From NCBI GenBank assembly GCA_024742835.1, contig JANSXS010000002.1, positions 82,431-146,430 on the forward strand: DNA of 64,000 nt, given 5' to 3'. Of the stretch, positions 25,437 to 37,112 are shown in pieces; position 1 is the stretch's first letter; each line of letters begins with the position of its first letter. The notes under the pieces are model-generated. The model saw only the letters and a list, made by a program, of their open reading frames with translations. It had not been told where the DNA came from and did not search any database. The position numbers and the translations under genes are program-made. Source of the DNA: Paracoccaceae bacterium (GTDB taxonomy: Bacteria > Pseudomonadota > Alphaproteobacteria > Rhodobacterales > Rhodobacteraceae).

Positions 25437-26891
25437 ATGGTTTCGCGCGTCATCCCGGTGGAGAGCTTTGACCTGGTGATCTTCGGCGGTACGGGGGATC
25501 TGGCCCGGCGCAAGATCCTGCCGGGGCTGTTCCGCCGCTACCGGGCCGGGCAGATGGGTGCCGAGGCGCGCATCATCGGCGCGGCGCGCAGCGAGATGGA
25601 GTCCGCTGCCTATCGGGAGTTCGTGCGCGCGGCGGTGGATGAATTTCATCCCGCAACCGCCGGTGACGCGGCGCATATCGACGGGTTTCTGGCGCGCATC
25701 GAGTACGTGACGCTGGATGCGCGCGGTGAAACCGGCTGGTCGGACCTTGCTGCGCTGCTGCGCGACGATGTGGTGCGGGCGTTCTATTTCTCGGTCGGCC
25801 CGGCGCTGTTCGGGGATCTGGCCGAACGCCTGCACACCCATCAGATCGCCAGCCCCGATTGCCGGATCGTGGTCGAAAAGCCGTTTGGCCGCGACATGCA
25901 GACGGCGCGCGCGCTCAACCGGACGCTGGCGCAGCATTTCGAGGAAACGCAGATCTACCGGATCGACCACTATCTCGGCAAGGAGACGGTGCAGAACCTG
26001 ATGGCGATCCGGTTCGGAAACATGCTGTTCGAGCCGCTGTGGAACAGCCAGTACGTGGATCACATCCAGATCACCGTGGCCGAGCAGGTGGGCGTTGGCG
26101 GGCGCGGCGATTATTACGACAGGGCAGGCGCGATGCGCGACATGCTGCAAAACCACATGATGCAGCTTTTGTGCCTGATCGCGATGGAACCCCCCGCGAA
26201 ATTCGCGCCCGACGCGGTGCGCGACGAAAAGCTGAAAGTGATCCGCGCGCTGGACCCGGTGGCGCGCGAGGACGTGGTGCGCGGCCAGTACGAGGGCACC
26301 GGCGACAAGAATTCGGACCGGATCGAGGTGGGTAACCGCGACAGCACCACCGAAAGTTTCGTGGCCATGCGCGCCCGGATCAGCAACTGGCGTTGGGCGG
26401 CCACGCCCTTTTACCTGCGCACCGGCAAGCGCCTGCGCGACCGCGCCAGCGAAATCGCGGTTGTGTTCAAGGATGCGCCGCATTCCATTTTCGGGGCCAA
26501 GTCGGGCCATCACCGCAACATCCTGACGATCAAGCTGCAACCCAACGAGGGGATCGAGCTGGGTGTCACGATCAAGGAACCGGGGCCGGGGGGGATGCGG
26601 CTGGTGGATGTGCCGCTCGACATGACCTTTGCCGAGGCGTTGGGACCAGAGGAAGCGGATTTCCCGGATGCCTATGAACGTCTGATCATGGATGTGATCC
26701 GAGGCAACCAGACGCTGTTCATGCGCGGCGACGAGGTCGAGGCGGCCTGGGGCTGGGTCGATCCGATCATCGCCGAGTGGTCCGAGACGGGCGAGCCGCC
26801 CTTGCCCTACGCCACGGGCAGTTCCGGGCCGGATGACGCGCTGATGCTGATGCATCGCGACGGGCGGCGCTGGCGGGAGATCCGGGCATGA
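25437..26891 (+). CDS. zwf: Glucose-6-phosphate 1-dehydrogenase
   Basis: Encodes 484 residues. Oxidises glucose 6-phosphate to 6-phosphogluconolactone with NADP. The Rossmann motif is FGGTGDLARRKILPGL (about 15-30), the active-site signature RIDHYLGKETVQN and the substrate-binding EKPFGRD are intact. The next gene, pgl, overlaps by 4 bases, and pgi follows, so the cluster commits hexose phosphate to the oxidative or Entner-Doudoroff routes that dominate in roseobacters. Confidence 0.98.
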   Translation: MVSRVIPVESFDLVIFGGTGDLARRKILPGLFRRYRAGQMGAEARIIGAARSEMESAAYREFVRAAVDEFHPATAGDAAHIDGFLARIEYVTLDARGETGWSDLAALLRDDVVRAFYFSVGPALFGDLAERLHTHQIASPDCRIVVEKPFGRDMQTARALNRTLAQHFEETQIYRIDHYLGKETVQNLMAIRFGNMLFEPLWNSQYVDHIQITVAEQVGVGGRGDYYDRAGAMRDMLQNHMMQLLCLIAMEPPAKFAPDAVRDEKLKVIRALDPVAREDVVRGQYEGTGDKNSDRIEVGNRDSTTESFVAMRARISNWRWAATPFYLRTGKRLRDRASEIAVVFKDAPHSIFGAKSGHHRNILTIKLQPNEGIELGVTIKEPGPGGMRLVDVPLDMTFAEALGPEEADFPDAYERLIMDVIRGNQTLFMRGDEVEAAWGWVDPIIAEWSETGEPPLPYATGSSGPDDALMLMHRDGRRWREIRA

Positions 26892-27559
26892 GACTGATCG
26901 ACTATCCCGATGACGAGATGCTGGCGATGGGTGTGGCCAATGCGCTGGCCGAGGATCTGACAAGCGCGCTGGATCACGAGGCGCGCGCGCTTTTATGCGT
27001 GGCCGGGGGCAGCACGCCCGCGCCGGTTTATGATGTCCTTTGCGATGCGGATCTGGACTGGGGCCGCGTGGATGTGGTGCTGAGCGACGAACGCTGGGTG
27101 CCCGAGGATCATGCACGGTCGAACGCGGGCATGATCCGGCGGCGGCTGTTGACAGGGCGTGCGGCGGCGGCGACGTTTTTGCCCCTTTATATTGCTGCCG
27201 AGACGCCCGAGCCGGTGCTGGCAGAGGTGGAAACCAACATATTGCCGCGCCTGCCCATCGCGGTGGCGCTGCTCGGGATGGGCGCGGACAAACATACCGC
27301 CTCGATCTTTCCCGGTGCGGACCGGCTGGACGAGGCTCTGGATGACCGCGCGCCCGTGTTGGTGCCGATGCGGGTGCCGGGGCAGGACGATGTTCGCGTG
27401 ACCCTGTCGGCGCGGGTTCTCAACGGGGCGATGGCCAAGCATATGGTGATAACGGGGCAGGAGAAACGCGCCGCGTTGGACACCGCCCTTGGGGCGCGCG
27501 CGCAAGAGGCACCCGTGGCGGCGCTTTTGCCCGATGCGCTGGTGCATTGGGCGCCCTGA
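26888..27559 (+). CDS. pgl: 6-Phosphogluconolactonase
   Basis: Encodes 223 residues and overlaps zwf (ATGA). It hydrolyses the lactone made by Zwf. Motifs: AGGSTPAPVYDVL (phosphate-binding loop), VVLSDERWVPEDHARSNAGMIRR and GMGADKHTASIFPG. The NagB-like fold and length match DevB/SOL-type Pgl. It is followed by a 49-base gap containing a recurrent intergenic motif (27569-27588), then pgi. Confidence 0.96.
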   Translation: MRLIDYPDDEMLAMGVANALAEDLTSALDHEARALLCVAGGSTPAPVYDVLCDADLDWGRVDVVLSDERWVPEDHARSNAGMIRRRLLTGRAAAATFLPLYIAAETPEPVLAEVETNILPRLPIAVALLGMGADKHTASIFPGADRLDEALDDRAPVLVPMRVPGQDDVRVTLSARVLNGAMAKHMVITGQEKRAALDTALGARAQEAPVAALLPDALVHWAP

Positions 27560-27607
27560 GCCGGGCATGGGTATTTGAAGACGGATGACATTCAAGGATG
27601 AGTATAG

Positions 27608-29197
27608 ATGTGGGACAGTCTGAAATCCGAAACCGGCCATAGCATCGCCGGATTGCTGGCGGACCCTGACCGCGCCCGGCGCTTTTGCGTGGCGCAGGAC
27701 GGCATGTTGTTCGATTACGCCAAGACCGCGATGACAGAAACGGCGCGCGCGGGGCTTCTGGCCCTGGCCGAGGCGCGTGGGCTGGCAGAGCGGCGCATGG
27801 AGATGTTTGACGGTGACGCGATCAACCAGACAGAAGGGCGCGCGGTGCTGCACACTGCGCTGCGCGGGTTGAACGCAGGCACGGTGCATGTGGAGGGCGA
27901 GGATGTCATGCCCGACATCCGCGCCACGCTGGAGCGGATGGAATGCTTTGCAGAGTCCGTGCGCAGCGGCGATTTCGCCGGGCAGGGCGGGACAATCACC
28001 GATGTGGTGAATATCGGCATCGGCGGCTCGCATCTTGGCCCCGAGATGGGGACCCTTGCGCTGGCCCCCTATCATGACGGGCCGCGCTGTCACTTCGTGT
28101 CGAACGTGGATGGCGCGGATATTGCCGATTGCCTCAAGGGGCTGGACCCGGCGACAACGCTGGTGATCGTCGCCTCCAAGACCTTTACCACCATCGAGAC
28201 GATGACCAATGCCGAAACCGCGCGCGTCTGGATGGCGGGCCGCGTGACCGAACCGGCGGCGCAGTTCGCGGCCGTGTCCACGGCGGCCGACAAGACCTCT
28301 GCGTTCGGGATCGCCCCCGAGCGGGTGTTCGGTTTTGCCGATTGGGTCGGCGGGCGCTACTCGATGTGGGGGCCTATTGGCCTCACGCTGATGATCGCCA
28401 TTGGCCCGGCGCGGTTTCGCGATTTCCTCAAGGGTGGCGCGGCGATGGATACGCATTTCCGCGACGCGTCGCTTGATCAGAACATGCCGGTGATGCTGGC
28501 GCTGACGGGGCTGTGGCATTCCCATGTCTGCGGTCATGCGACGCGCGCGGTGCTGCCTTATGATCAGCGCCTGTCGCGGCTGCCCGCCTATCTGCAACAG
28601 CTTGAAATGGAGAGCAACGGCAAGCGCGTCACGATGGAGGGCGAGCCGCTGGCCCAAGGCGGTCCGATTGTCTGGGGCGAGCCGGGCACCAACGGGCAAC
28701 ACGCCTTTTACCAGTTGATCCACCAGGGCACACAGGTGGTGCCCTGCGAATTCATGGTGGCCGCAAAGGGCCACGAGCCGGATCTGGCGCATCATCACCG
28801 CCTGCTTCTGGCCAATTGCCTTGCCCAGTCAGAGGCGCTGATGCGCGGGCGCAGCCGGGATGAGGCGCGCGCGATGATGGCACAGGACGGGCTGAGTGGG
28901 GCAGAGCTTGAACGGCAGGCCGCGCACCGGGTCTTTCCAGGGAACCGGCCCTCCTGCACGCTGATCTATGACCAGCTGACGCCATACCGGCTGGGACAGA
29001 TCGTGGCGCTTTACGAGCATCGGGTATTTATCGAAGGCGTGATCCTCGGGATCAATTCCTTCGATCAGTGGGGTGTGGAACTGGGCAAGGTGCTGGCCAC
29101 GCAGATGGCCCCCTTGCTGGACGGTGCCTCGGCCGAAGGCAAGGACGGCTCCACCCGGCAGCTTGTTGCCTTTGCGCGGACGCGGATGGGGGGTTAG
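27608..29197 (+). CDS. pgi: Glucose-6-phosphate isomerase
   Basis: Encodes 529 residues. Interconverts glucose 6-phosphate and fructose 6-phosphate. Family signatures are present: [33 protein letters not shown], the PGI signature [12 protein letters not shown], and the C-terminal [18 protein letters not shown]. Length is at the bacterial norm. It completes the zwf-pgl-pgi set and overlaps the convergent cupin gene by 4 bases. Confidence 0.98.
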   Translation: MWDSLKSETGHSIAGLLADPDRARRFCVAQDGMLFDYAKTAMTETARAGLLALAEARGLAERRMEMFDGDAINQTEGRAVLHTALRGLNAGTVHVEGEDVMPDIRATLERMECFAESVRSGDFAGQGGTITDVVNIGIGGSHLGPEMGTLALAPYHDGPRCHFVSNVDGADIADCLKGLDPATTLVIVASKTFTTIETMTNAETARVWMAGRVTEPAAQFAAVSTAADKTSAFGIAPERVFGFADWVGGRYSMWGPIGLTLMIAIGPARFRDFLKGGAAMDTHFRDASLDQNMPVMLALTGLWHSHVCGHATRAVLPYDQRLSRLPAYLQQLEMESNGKRVTMEGEPLAQGGPIVWGEPGTNGQHAFYQLIHQGTQVVPCEFMVAAKGHEPDLAHHHRLLLANCLAQSEALMRGRSRDEARAMMAQDGLSGAELERQAAHRVFPGNRPSCTLIYDQLTPYRLGQIVALYEHRVFIEGVILGINSFDQWGVELGKVLATQMAPLLDGASAEGKDGSTRQLVAFARTRMGG

Positions 29198-29616
29198 CCG
29201 CGCGGAATGTCAAAGCCGTCAGGCGCAAGCGTGAAGCGGTCGAACTCGAACCCCGGCGAGACGGTACAGCCCACAAGCGTGAAATCCCCCGTCGAGCGGG
29301 CCATCTGCCAGTGATCGGGCGGCACGAGGATCTGTGGCTGGTGCCCCTGCGCAAGGTCCGCGCCAAGCACATGATCGGTGGCGGGGCCGGTATCGGTGGC
29401 GGACATCGACAGCACCAGCGGCGCCCCGGCGTAGAAATGCCAGATCTCACCCGCATCCACCCTGTGCCAGCGGTTGCGATCCTGCGCGCGCAGCAGGAAA
29501 TAGATTGCCGTACCAGCAGCCCGGCCCGCCCCCGTGGCGCGCCACGTCTCCCGGAAAAACCCGCCCTCGGGATGCGGGGCAAGGCCCAGATGGGCGATGA
29601 TGTCATCGGCGGTCAT
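29194..29616 (-). CDS. Cupin-fold DUF985-family protein
   Basis: Encodes 140 residues from the ATG at [25 protein letters not shown], behind AGGA; a GTG 36 bases upstream is possible. The pattern [13 protein letters not shown] ... [32 protein letters not shown] ... [17 protein letters not shown] is the DUF985/cupin_5 signature. The family resembles sugar epimerase-like cupins but has no settled function. Convergent with pgi. Confidence 0.88.
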   Translation of the reverse strand: MTADDIIAHLGLAPHPEGGFFRETWRATGAGRAAGTAIYFLLRAQDRNRWHRVDAGEIWHFYAGAPLVLSMSATDTGPATDHVLGADLAQGHQPQILVPPDHWQMARSTGDFTLVGCTVSPGFEFDRFTLAPDGFDIPRG

Positions 29617-29682
29617 TCTGGCTGGTCCTGTCACGGATTGGGTCTGGGGCACGCCGCTGGGTTCTCCGCGTGCCCCGAGCAG

Positions 29683-31927
<2,245 letters not shown>

Positions 31928-31998
31928 TGGACCTCCGAAGGGGAAACTGACAGAACCCGCCTATGCCGCGTTGCCCGGAATGGCAAGCTGTGCCGCGC

Positions 31999-32412
31999 TC
32001 ATCCCTTGCGGAGCGGCACGCCGTAAAGTTCCAGCCGGTGCCCCTTGAGCCGGTAGCCCAGCTTTTCCGCGATCTTTTCCTGAAGCGCCTCGATTTCGGG
32101 ATCGACGAACTCGATCACCTCGCCGGACTGCATGTCGATCAGGTGATCGTGATGGTCGCGCTCGGCATCCTCGTAGCGCGCGCGCCCGTCGCCAAATTCC
32201 AGCTTGTCCAGAATCCCGGCCTCTTCGAACAGCTTTACGGTGCGATAGACCGTCGCAATCGAGATGTTCGGATCGCGGCCCGATGCGCGGGCGTAAAGCT
32301 CTTCGACATCGGGATGGTCCTTGGAGCTTTCCAGCACCGTGGCGATGGTGCGCCGCTGGTCGGTCATGCGCAGGCCCTTGGCCTCGCAGCGGTCGGTGAT
32401 CGTGTCGGACAT
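31999..32412 (-). CDS. Fur-family metal regulator (Fur/Mur type)
   Basis: Encodes 137 residues from the ATG of SDTITDRCEAKGLRMTDQRRTI. Winged-helix DNA-binding half (about 8-80, with ISIATVYRTVKLFEEAGI), then a dimerisation half with metal ligands HHDHLID (87-93) and H125. The structural-zinc CXXC pairs of many Fur proteins are missing (only Cys9), as in alphaproteobacterial Fur/Mur that respond to manganese or iron. Could also be an Irr-like protein, but the heme-regulatory motif is not seen. Confidence 0.88.
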   Translation of the reverse strand: MSDTITDRCEAKGLRMTDQRRTIATVLESSKDHPDVEELYARASGRDPNISIATVYRTVKLFEEAGILDKLEFGDGRARYEDAERDHHDHLIDMQSGEVIEFVDPEIEALQEKIAEKLGYRLKGHRLELYGVPLRKG

Positions 32413-32501
32413 CAGGGCGGTCTCCGGCGATGGTCGCTCTGTGGTGTAGGATATTTCAAACCGAATCGGAAGCCTGTCCGGGCGCGGTTTTGGCCCGGCG
32501 C

Positions 32502-33200
32502 TCAGCTTTTGGTGAAATCGGCCCAGACGGGCAGGTGATCCGACGCGACATGCGCGGGGGTTTCCGCGTGATGGCCACACTCCGTGGCGCAAAGCTGGCC
32601 GCAATGCGCGATCCGGTCCAGCCGCGCGACAGGGCGCAGCGCCGGAAAGCTGGGTGGCGTCGGCAAGAAATGCAGATCGTTCACCGTCTGCTCCAACCAG
32701 CCAAAGCGCCGCCATTCGTTGAAATCCCCGGCCAGGACCGTGGGCATCGGCGCGGCGCGCGCGAGGTGCCGCAGGATCGCGGCCAGTTGCAATTGCCGGT
32801 AGCGCCGCACCAGCCCCAGGTGCACGCCGATGACGCGCAGCGGCCCGATGGCGCTGTCCAGTTCGGCAAGGATCGCACCGCGCGGCTCCAGCCCCGGCAG
32901 GTCGAGATGGAGTGTATGACGCAGCCTGATGCCCGGACCCGCCAGCATGGCGTTGCCATGCCAGCCAAGCGACCCGCCTGGCGCGCCGAAAGGCAGGATA
33001 TGCCAGCCGTCAGCCTCGGCCATGTCATGTGGCAACGCGGCGGGGCGGGGTGCCATGCGCCTGTCAGCCTCTTGCAGCACCACCAGATCGGCACCAAGGG
33101 AAGCGATCACCGAAAGCGTGCGGTCGGGCCTGCGGCGCATGTCCATCCCGACGCATTTCTGAAGGTTGTAGGTTGCAATTCGGAACCGTGGCACGCTCAT
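32502..33200 (-). CDS. Endonuclease/exonuclease/phosphatase-family protein
   Basis: Encodes 232 residues. EEP-fold hydrolase: IATYNLQKCVG at the N-terminus, LVVLQEAD (metal-binding Glu), VIGVHLGL, VLAGDFNEW (catalytic Asp-Asn pair) and SDHLPVWADF (final Asp-His). Metal-dependent phosphodiesterase or phosphatase; nucleic acid or phospholipid head group are both possible. No signal peptide. It ends 89 bases before fur and is divergent from the DUF2238 gene. Confidence 0.88.
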   Translation of the reverse strand: MSVPRFRIATYNLQKCVGMDMRRRPDRTLSVIASLGADLVVLQEADRRMAPRPAALPHDMAEADGWHILPFGAPGGSLGWHGNAMLAGPGIRLRHTLHLDLPGLEPRGAILAELDSAIGPLRVIGVHLGLVRRYRQLQLAAILRHLARAAPMPTVLAGDFNEWRRFGWLEQTVNDLHFLPTPPSFPALRPVARLDRIAHCGQLCATECGHHAETPAHVASDHLPVWADFTKS

Positions 33201-33217
33201 GCTGTTAGGGTATCAGG

Positions 33218-33877
33218 ATGAAACAGGGAAACCACCCGGTGTTTGCTGATCAGACATGGCTGGCGCGATTGATATGGCTTGCCCTTATGGGTGTGGCTGG
33301 CTGGGCACTTGTGCAATGGCGGCTGGAACTGGCCTTCGTGTCGCTGGCAACGCTCGCGGTATCTCTGTTGCCGGTGGTCGTGGCGCGTTGGGCGGATATC
33401 CATGTGCCGCCCAGTTTCATCGCGGCCGTGGTTCTTTTCGTAGGCGGCACGCTTTTTCTGGGCGAAGTCTATGATTTCTATGAGCGGGTCTGGTGGTGGG
33501 ACATGGGGATGCATGGCAGTTCGGCGGTCGCATTCGGGCTGATCGGCTTCGTTCTGGTCTTCATTCTCTTTCAGGGGGACCGCTATGCCGCGCCGCATCT
33601 GGCGATGTCGGCACTCGGGTTCTGCTTTGCCGTGACCATCGGCACCGGTTGGGAGATCTTCGAGTTCGCGATGGACCAATTGTTCGGTTTCAACATGCAG
33701 AAATCAGGGCTGATGGACACGATGGGCGATCTGATCGTGAACCTGATAGGCGCATTTGTCGGCTCTACGGTGGGATATGCCTATCTGCGCGGACAGGCGC
33801 GGGGCGGTGTTGCCGCGATCATCGACGAGTTCGTGCGCAGCAATCCAAGGTTTTTCAAACGGATACGCCGCAAATGA
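33218..33877 (+). CDS. DUF2238-like (YjdF-type) membrane protein
   Basis: Encodes 219 residues with about six membrane segments. The motif YERVWWWDMGMHGSSAVAFGLIGF and the later TIGTGWEIFEFAMDQLFGFNMQKSGLMDTMGDLIVNLIGAFVG match DUF2238 proteins, whose conserved His, Asp and Glu sit at the membrane surface. The function is unknown; a metal-dependent membrane hydrolase has been imagined from the WDxxxH and WExxE patterns, but that is inference. Only 17 bases separate it from the divergent EEP gene. Confidence 0.82.
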   Translation: MKQGNHPVFADQTWLARLIWLALMGVAGWALVQWRLELAFVSLATLAVSLLPVVVARWADIHVPPSFIAAVVLFVGGTLFLGEVYDFYERVWWWDMGMHGSSAVAFGLIGFVLVFILFQGDRYAAPHLAMSALGFCFAVTIGTGWEIFEFAMDQLFGFNMQKSGLMDTMGDLIVNLIGAFVGSTVGYAYLRGQARGGVAAIIDEFVRSNPRFFKRIRRK

Positions 33878-33882
33878 CCGGA

Positions 33883-35301
33883 TCAGGTGCCGCAGAACGT
33901 CTGATGCACGATCTCTGACGATTGCGGTGGGCGGCGCAGGTCGGCGGCGTCCGGATCCGGCTCAAAGGGTCGGGCCAACACGTGGTTGAGCCGCTCGAAG
34001 GGCGCGAAATCACCGGCAACGGCAGCGTCGATCATCTGCTCTACCCGGTGATTGCGCGGGATGACGACCGGGTTGACCGCGCGCATCAAGGCGTGCGGCT
34101 CGTGTTCCTGCTCCAGCCGGGTCCGCCACTCGCTTTCCCAGTCATCAAACAGCGCGGGATCGGAGAACTGTTCGCGTGCCGTGCCATCGCCAAGCGCGCG
34201 GAACGTGTTGGTGAAATCCGCCTGCCCATGCGCCATGTTGCTCAGCAGGTCGGTGATCAGCGTTTCATCCGCCGGTGTCGCCTCTGTCAGCCCGATCTTG
34301 CGGCCAAACGCCTGCCGCCAATAGCTTTGCGTAAGGGCAGGCATGGCGTGGACGATCTCGGTGAATGCCTCGACCGCCGCATCCGCATCGGGCATCAGCG
34401 GGACAAGGGCGGTAGCAAGTTGCGCCATGTTCCAGACGATCACGTTGGGCTGGTTGGAAAACGCATAGCGCCCCTGCCGGTCGATGGAACTGAACACCGT
34501 GTCGGGATGGTAGCTATCCATGAAGGCGCAAGGGCCGTAATCTATGGTTTCGCCCGACAGCGTGGTGTTGTCGGTGTTCATCACCCCGTGGATGAACCCC
34601 ACGGACATCCATTGCGCAACCAGCCGCGCCTGACGGTCGATGACGCGGCTCAGCAGGTCCGCGGGATCGGTTGCCTCGGGATAATGCCGGTCGATCACAT
34701 GCTCGTAAAGCGCCCGAAGCCCATCTGTATCGCGGCGCGCGGCCAGATACTGGAACGTGCCGACGCGGATATGGCTGGCCGCCACCCGTGTCAGGATCGC
34801 GCCGGGCATTGCGCCGGGTTCGCGGTAAACCGTTTCTCCGGTGGCCACGGCGGCCAACGCGCGGCTGGTGGGGATACCGAGCGCGTACATCGCCTCGGAC
34901 AGCACGTATTCGCGCAGCACAGGCCCCATCCACGCGCGCCCGTCGCCCATCCGCGAATAGGGCGTGGGGCCGGACCCCTTGAGCTGGATATCGACGCGGT
35001 GTCCGTCGCGCACCACTTCGCCCAGCAGGTTCGCGCGCCCGTCGCCCAGTTGCGGGGAAAACCCGCCGAACTGGTGCCCGGCATAGGCCTGCGCCAGCGG
35101 GTCCGCGCCTTCGGGCATCTGGTTGCCGGCAAAGACTTGCGCCAGGGTCGTGTCATCGGCGGGCGTGATGCCAAGCTCTGCCGCCAGCGGCGCATTGAAT
35201 GCGATGAGATGCGGCTCGCGCACCGGCACCGGGGTCATTCGGGTGAAGAACCGGTCGGGCAGGCGGGCATAGCTGTTGTCGAAAGGGATCTGCATGGTCA
35301 T
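33883..35301 (-). CDS. selO: SelO-type protein adenylyltransferase (YdiU)
   Basis: Encodes 472 residues. Pseudokinase-fold enzyme that transfers AMP to protein Ser/Thr/Tyr in redox stress. Family blocks are LGDGRANLLGEVVRDGHRVDIQLKGSGPTPYSRMGDGRAWMGPVLREYVLSEAMYALGIPT and VGFIHGVMNTDNTTLSGETIDYGPCAFMD, including the kinase-like Lys and the NTDN...DYGP metal site. A Cys lies three residues from the end (FCGT), close to where eukaryotic homologues carry selenocysteine. Confidence 0.95.
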   Translation of the reverse strand: MTMQIPFDNSYARLPDRFFTRMTPVPVREPHLIAFNAPLAAELGITPADDTTLAQVFAGNQMPEGADPLAQAYAGHQFGGFSPQLGDGRANLLGEVVRDGHRVDIQLKGSGPTPYSRMGDGRAWMGPVLREYVLSEAMYALGIPTSRALAAVATGETVYREPGAMPGAILTRVAASHIRVGTFQYLAARRDTDGLRALYEHVIDRHYPEATDPADLLSRVIDRQARLVAQWMSVGFIHGVMNTDNTTLSGETIDYGPCAFMDSYHPDTVFSSIDRQGRYAFSNQPNVIVWNMAQLATALVPLMPDADAAVEAFTEIVHAMPALTQSYWRQAFGRKIGLTEATPADETLITDLLSNMAHGQADFTNTFRALGDGTAREQFSDPALFDDWESEWRTRLEQEHEPHALMRAVNPVVIPRNHRVEQMIDAAVAGDFAPFERLNHVLARPFEPDPDAADLRRPPQSSEIVHQTFCGT

Positions 35302-35362
35302 GACCTCAAGATAATGGCCATGGCGCGGAATGCCAGAGCCTGCGGTTTTCGCGCGCCTCGCG

Positions 35363-35809
35363 TCACAGCTTGCGCGTCATCCGCAAGATGTTGTCACGCG
35401 CCCTGAAATGCTGTTTGGCATAAAGCCTGTGCAGAGCGTTGTTTTCGCGCGCCACGTCAAGATGCAGCGCAGCCAGCCCCGCCGCGCCCAGGGCTTTTGG
35501 CAGGGTTGCAAGGATCTCAGAGCCGATCCCGCGCCCGCGCACACCGGGACGGATGTAAAGCACGTCGATCTTGCCTTCCATGCCGCCGAATGCCGTGGAC
35601 CAGCCAAAGACCACGACCACGCAGCCAATGGGTGCGCGGGCCGGTCCGGCCAGATAGACGCAGCCATGCGGCGATCCGTCAAGCAGCGGTGCAAGGGCTG
35701 CACGGCGTGTGGCCTCGTCCTGTGTGATGCCGGTTTCGGCGTGAAAATCCCCCAGCAGCCGCAGCACATGGTCAAGATCGTCGGGGCCGGCAAGAATTAG
35801 CTTGGTCAT
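35363..35809 (-). CDS. GNAT-family N-acetyltransferase
   Basis: Encodes 148 residues. GNAT fold with GCVVVVFGWSTAFGG (strand 4), IDVLYIRPGVRGRGIGSEILATLP (acetyl-CoA pyrophosphate loop RGRGIG) and LHLDVARENNALHRLYAKQHF near the end, a standard Phe/Asn-rich closing segment. The substrate cannot be told. It follows selO on the same strand, with 61 bases between. Confidence 0.9.
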   Translation of the reverse strand: MTKLILAGPDDLDHVLRLLGDFHAETGITQDEATRRAALAPLLDGSPHGCVYLAGPARAPIGCVVVVFGWSTAFGGMEGKIDVLYIRPGVRGRGIGSEILATLPKALGAAGLAALHLDVARENNALHRLYAKQHFRARDNILRMTRKL

Positions 35810-36097
35810 TGGCGGGTGGCCTTTCGGTCAGCAGGGCAAAGAACCCGTCGAATTCCGTGGCGGCCTCAATCGGGCGCGGCAAATAGGAGGTAAGTTGCGT
35901 GTGGCATGTAGGCGAGCCGGTGTCCACTGGCGCGCGATGTTCGCCGGGTGGGCCAGCAGAACTGCGCCGCTGATCAGCGCTTGTGCACGACGGCTACAGC
36001 AGATCGGTGATCTAACGCCGCTGGCGTGACCCCGGCCCCGGCCTGTTTAGCGGCCTCCACAAGGGCGCGTTGCAGGCTCCCGTAATATTCACCGCGC
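35810..36097. other. Intergenic stretch without a recognisable gene
   Basis: About 290 bases between the GNAT gene and the MITE-like repeat. A 75-codon plus-strand frame (35802-36029) and its opposite have no recognisable domain, and base usage does not favour either. It may be gene debris. It carries the upstream region of the GNAT gene. Confidence 0.4.
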
Positions 36098-36215
36098 TTA
36101 AAGCGTTCCGCATTTAACCTGAGACATCAGCGAAAGGCGGAACGCGTGCAACGACTGGACAGATTACTGCGTTTCTCGAAAATCTGTGATTCCGGTTTTT
36201 CGCGAAACGCTTTAG
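36098..36215. repeat. MITE/REP-like element with terminal inverted repeats and internal hairpins
   Basis: About 118 bp with near-matching ends TTAAAGCGTTCCGC (36098-36111) and GCGAAACGCTTTAG (36202-36215), 12 of 14 positions inverted. Inside, GCGTTCCGC (36103) pairs with GCGGAACGC (36137), and GCGTTTCTCGAAAA (36169) pairs with TTTTTCGCGAAACGC (36196-36210) with one mismatch. The right end overlaps the stop codon of ppk2 (TAA within CCTAAAGCG), and the strong hairpin could terminate ppk2. A collapsed relative occurs at 61629-61650. Confidence 0.65.
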
Positions 36216-37081
36216 GCATCCCAAATGTCCGGCCCGCCGCAGACCTGTTCATCCGGACGCCCGATCGCCCCGGCATCCTTGCCCGCATAGTCGATATGGC
36301 GCAGCACATGGCGGATCGCCTCGGTGCGGGCGCGGCGCTTGTCGTCAGAGCGGATCACTGTCCAGGGGGCGTGGGCGCTATGCGACCGATCCAGTGTCTC
36401 GCCGATGGCGGCGGTATAGGCGTCCCAACGGTGCAGGCCCTCGACGTCGATTCGGCTGAGTTTCCATTGCTTGAGCGGATCGCCCTCGCGCTTCAGAAAG
36501 CGGCGCAGTTGTTCGGCGCGGCCCACGTTGAGCCAGAACTTGAACAGATGAATACCCTCATCCACCAGCATCTTTTCCACATCGCCGACCTGGTGGAAGA
36601 AATGTTCGCGCTGCGCATCGGTGCAAAAGCCGAACACCTTTTCCACCACCGCGCGATTGTACCAGGACCGGTCGTAGAACACCATTTCGCCAGCCGTGGG
36701 CAAGTGGTCGACATAGCGTTGGAAATACCATTGGCCCTGTTCGGTCTCGGTGGGTTTGGACAGCGCCACGACCCGCGCGCCGCGCGGGTTGAGATATTCG
36801 CGAAATCGCTTGATCGTGCCGCCCTTGCCAGCCGCGTCGCGCCCCTCGAACACGCAGACGACGCGCGCGCCGCTGTCGCGTGCCCACCCCTGCATCTTGG
36901 CCAGCTCTGTCTGAAGCGCCTTGAGATCGCGCTTGTAAAGTTTGCGTCGCAGGCGTTCGGAATGCGGGTAGCTCGGGTCGATGATATCGCCTTTCTCGCC
37001 GCGCTTGATGGCATCGCGCACTTTTTTCGGGGCGTCATCGTGAAAGAAGGCGCTGATCGCGCCGTCATATGGAAGCTCCAT
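36212..37081 (-). CDS. ppk2: Polyphosphate kinase 2
   Basis: Encodes 289 residues. PPK2 enzymes transfer phosphate between polyphosphate and nucleoside di- or monophosphates. Walker A is [16 protein letters not shown] (about 79-94), the lid and Walker B region include [19 protein letters not shown], and [16 protein letters not shown] follows. The size and the one-domain layout fit class I (NDP-phosphorylating). The stop codon lies in the end of the MITE-like repeat, so the C-terminus (PDIWDA) may have been set by that insertion. Confidence 0.95.
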   Translation of the reverse strand: MELPYDGAISAFFHDDAPKKVRDAIKRGEKGDIIDPSYPHSERLRRKLYKRDLKALQTELAKMQGWARDSGARVVCVFEGRDAAGKGGTIKRFREYLNPRGARVVALSKPTETEQGQWYFQRYVDHLPTAGEMVFYDRSWYNRAVVEKVFGFCTDAQREHFFHQVGDVEKMLVDEGIHLFKFWLNVGRAEQLRRFLKREGDPLKQWKLSRIDVEGLHRWDAYTAAIGETLDRSHSAHAPWTVIRSDDKRRARTEAIRHVLRHIDYAGKDAGAIGRPDEQVCGGPDIWDA

Positions 37082-37112
37082 GCGACTCTCCTTTTCCGGG
37101 CACTATGGGCGC

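Noticed and set aside
25422..28798. Very long minus-strand open frames opposite zwf, pgl and pgi (564 and 601 codons).
   Set aside because: They lie opposite strongly conserved genes in GC-rich DNA, have His/Arg/Pro-rich low-complexity translations and no domain; they are antisense shadows.
35802..36029. 75-codon plus-strand frame in the gap after the GNAT gene.
   Set aside because: No recognisable domain, no ribosome site, and it overlaps the GNAT start; kept as unassigned intergenic DNA.
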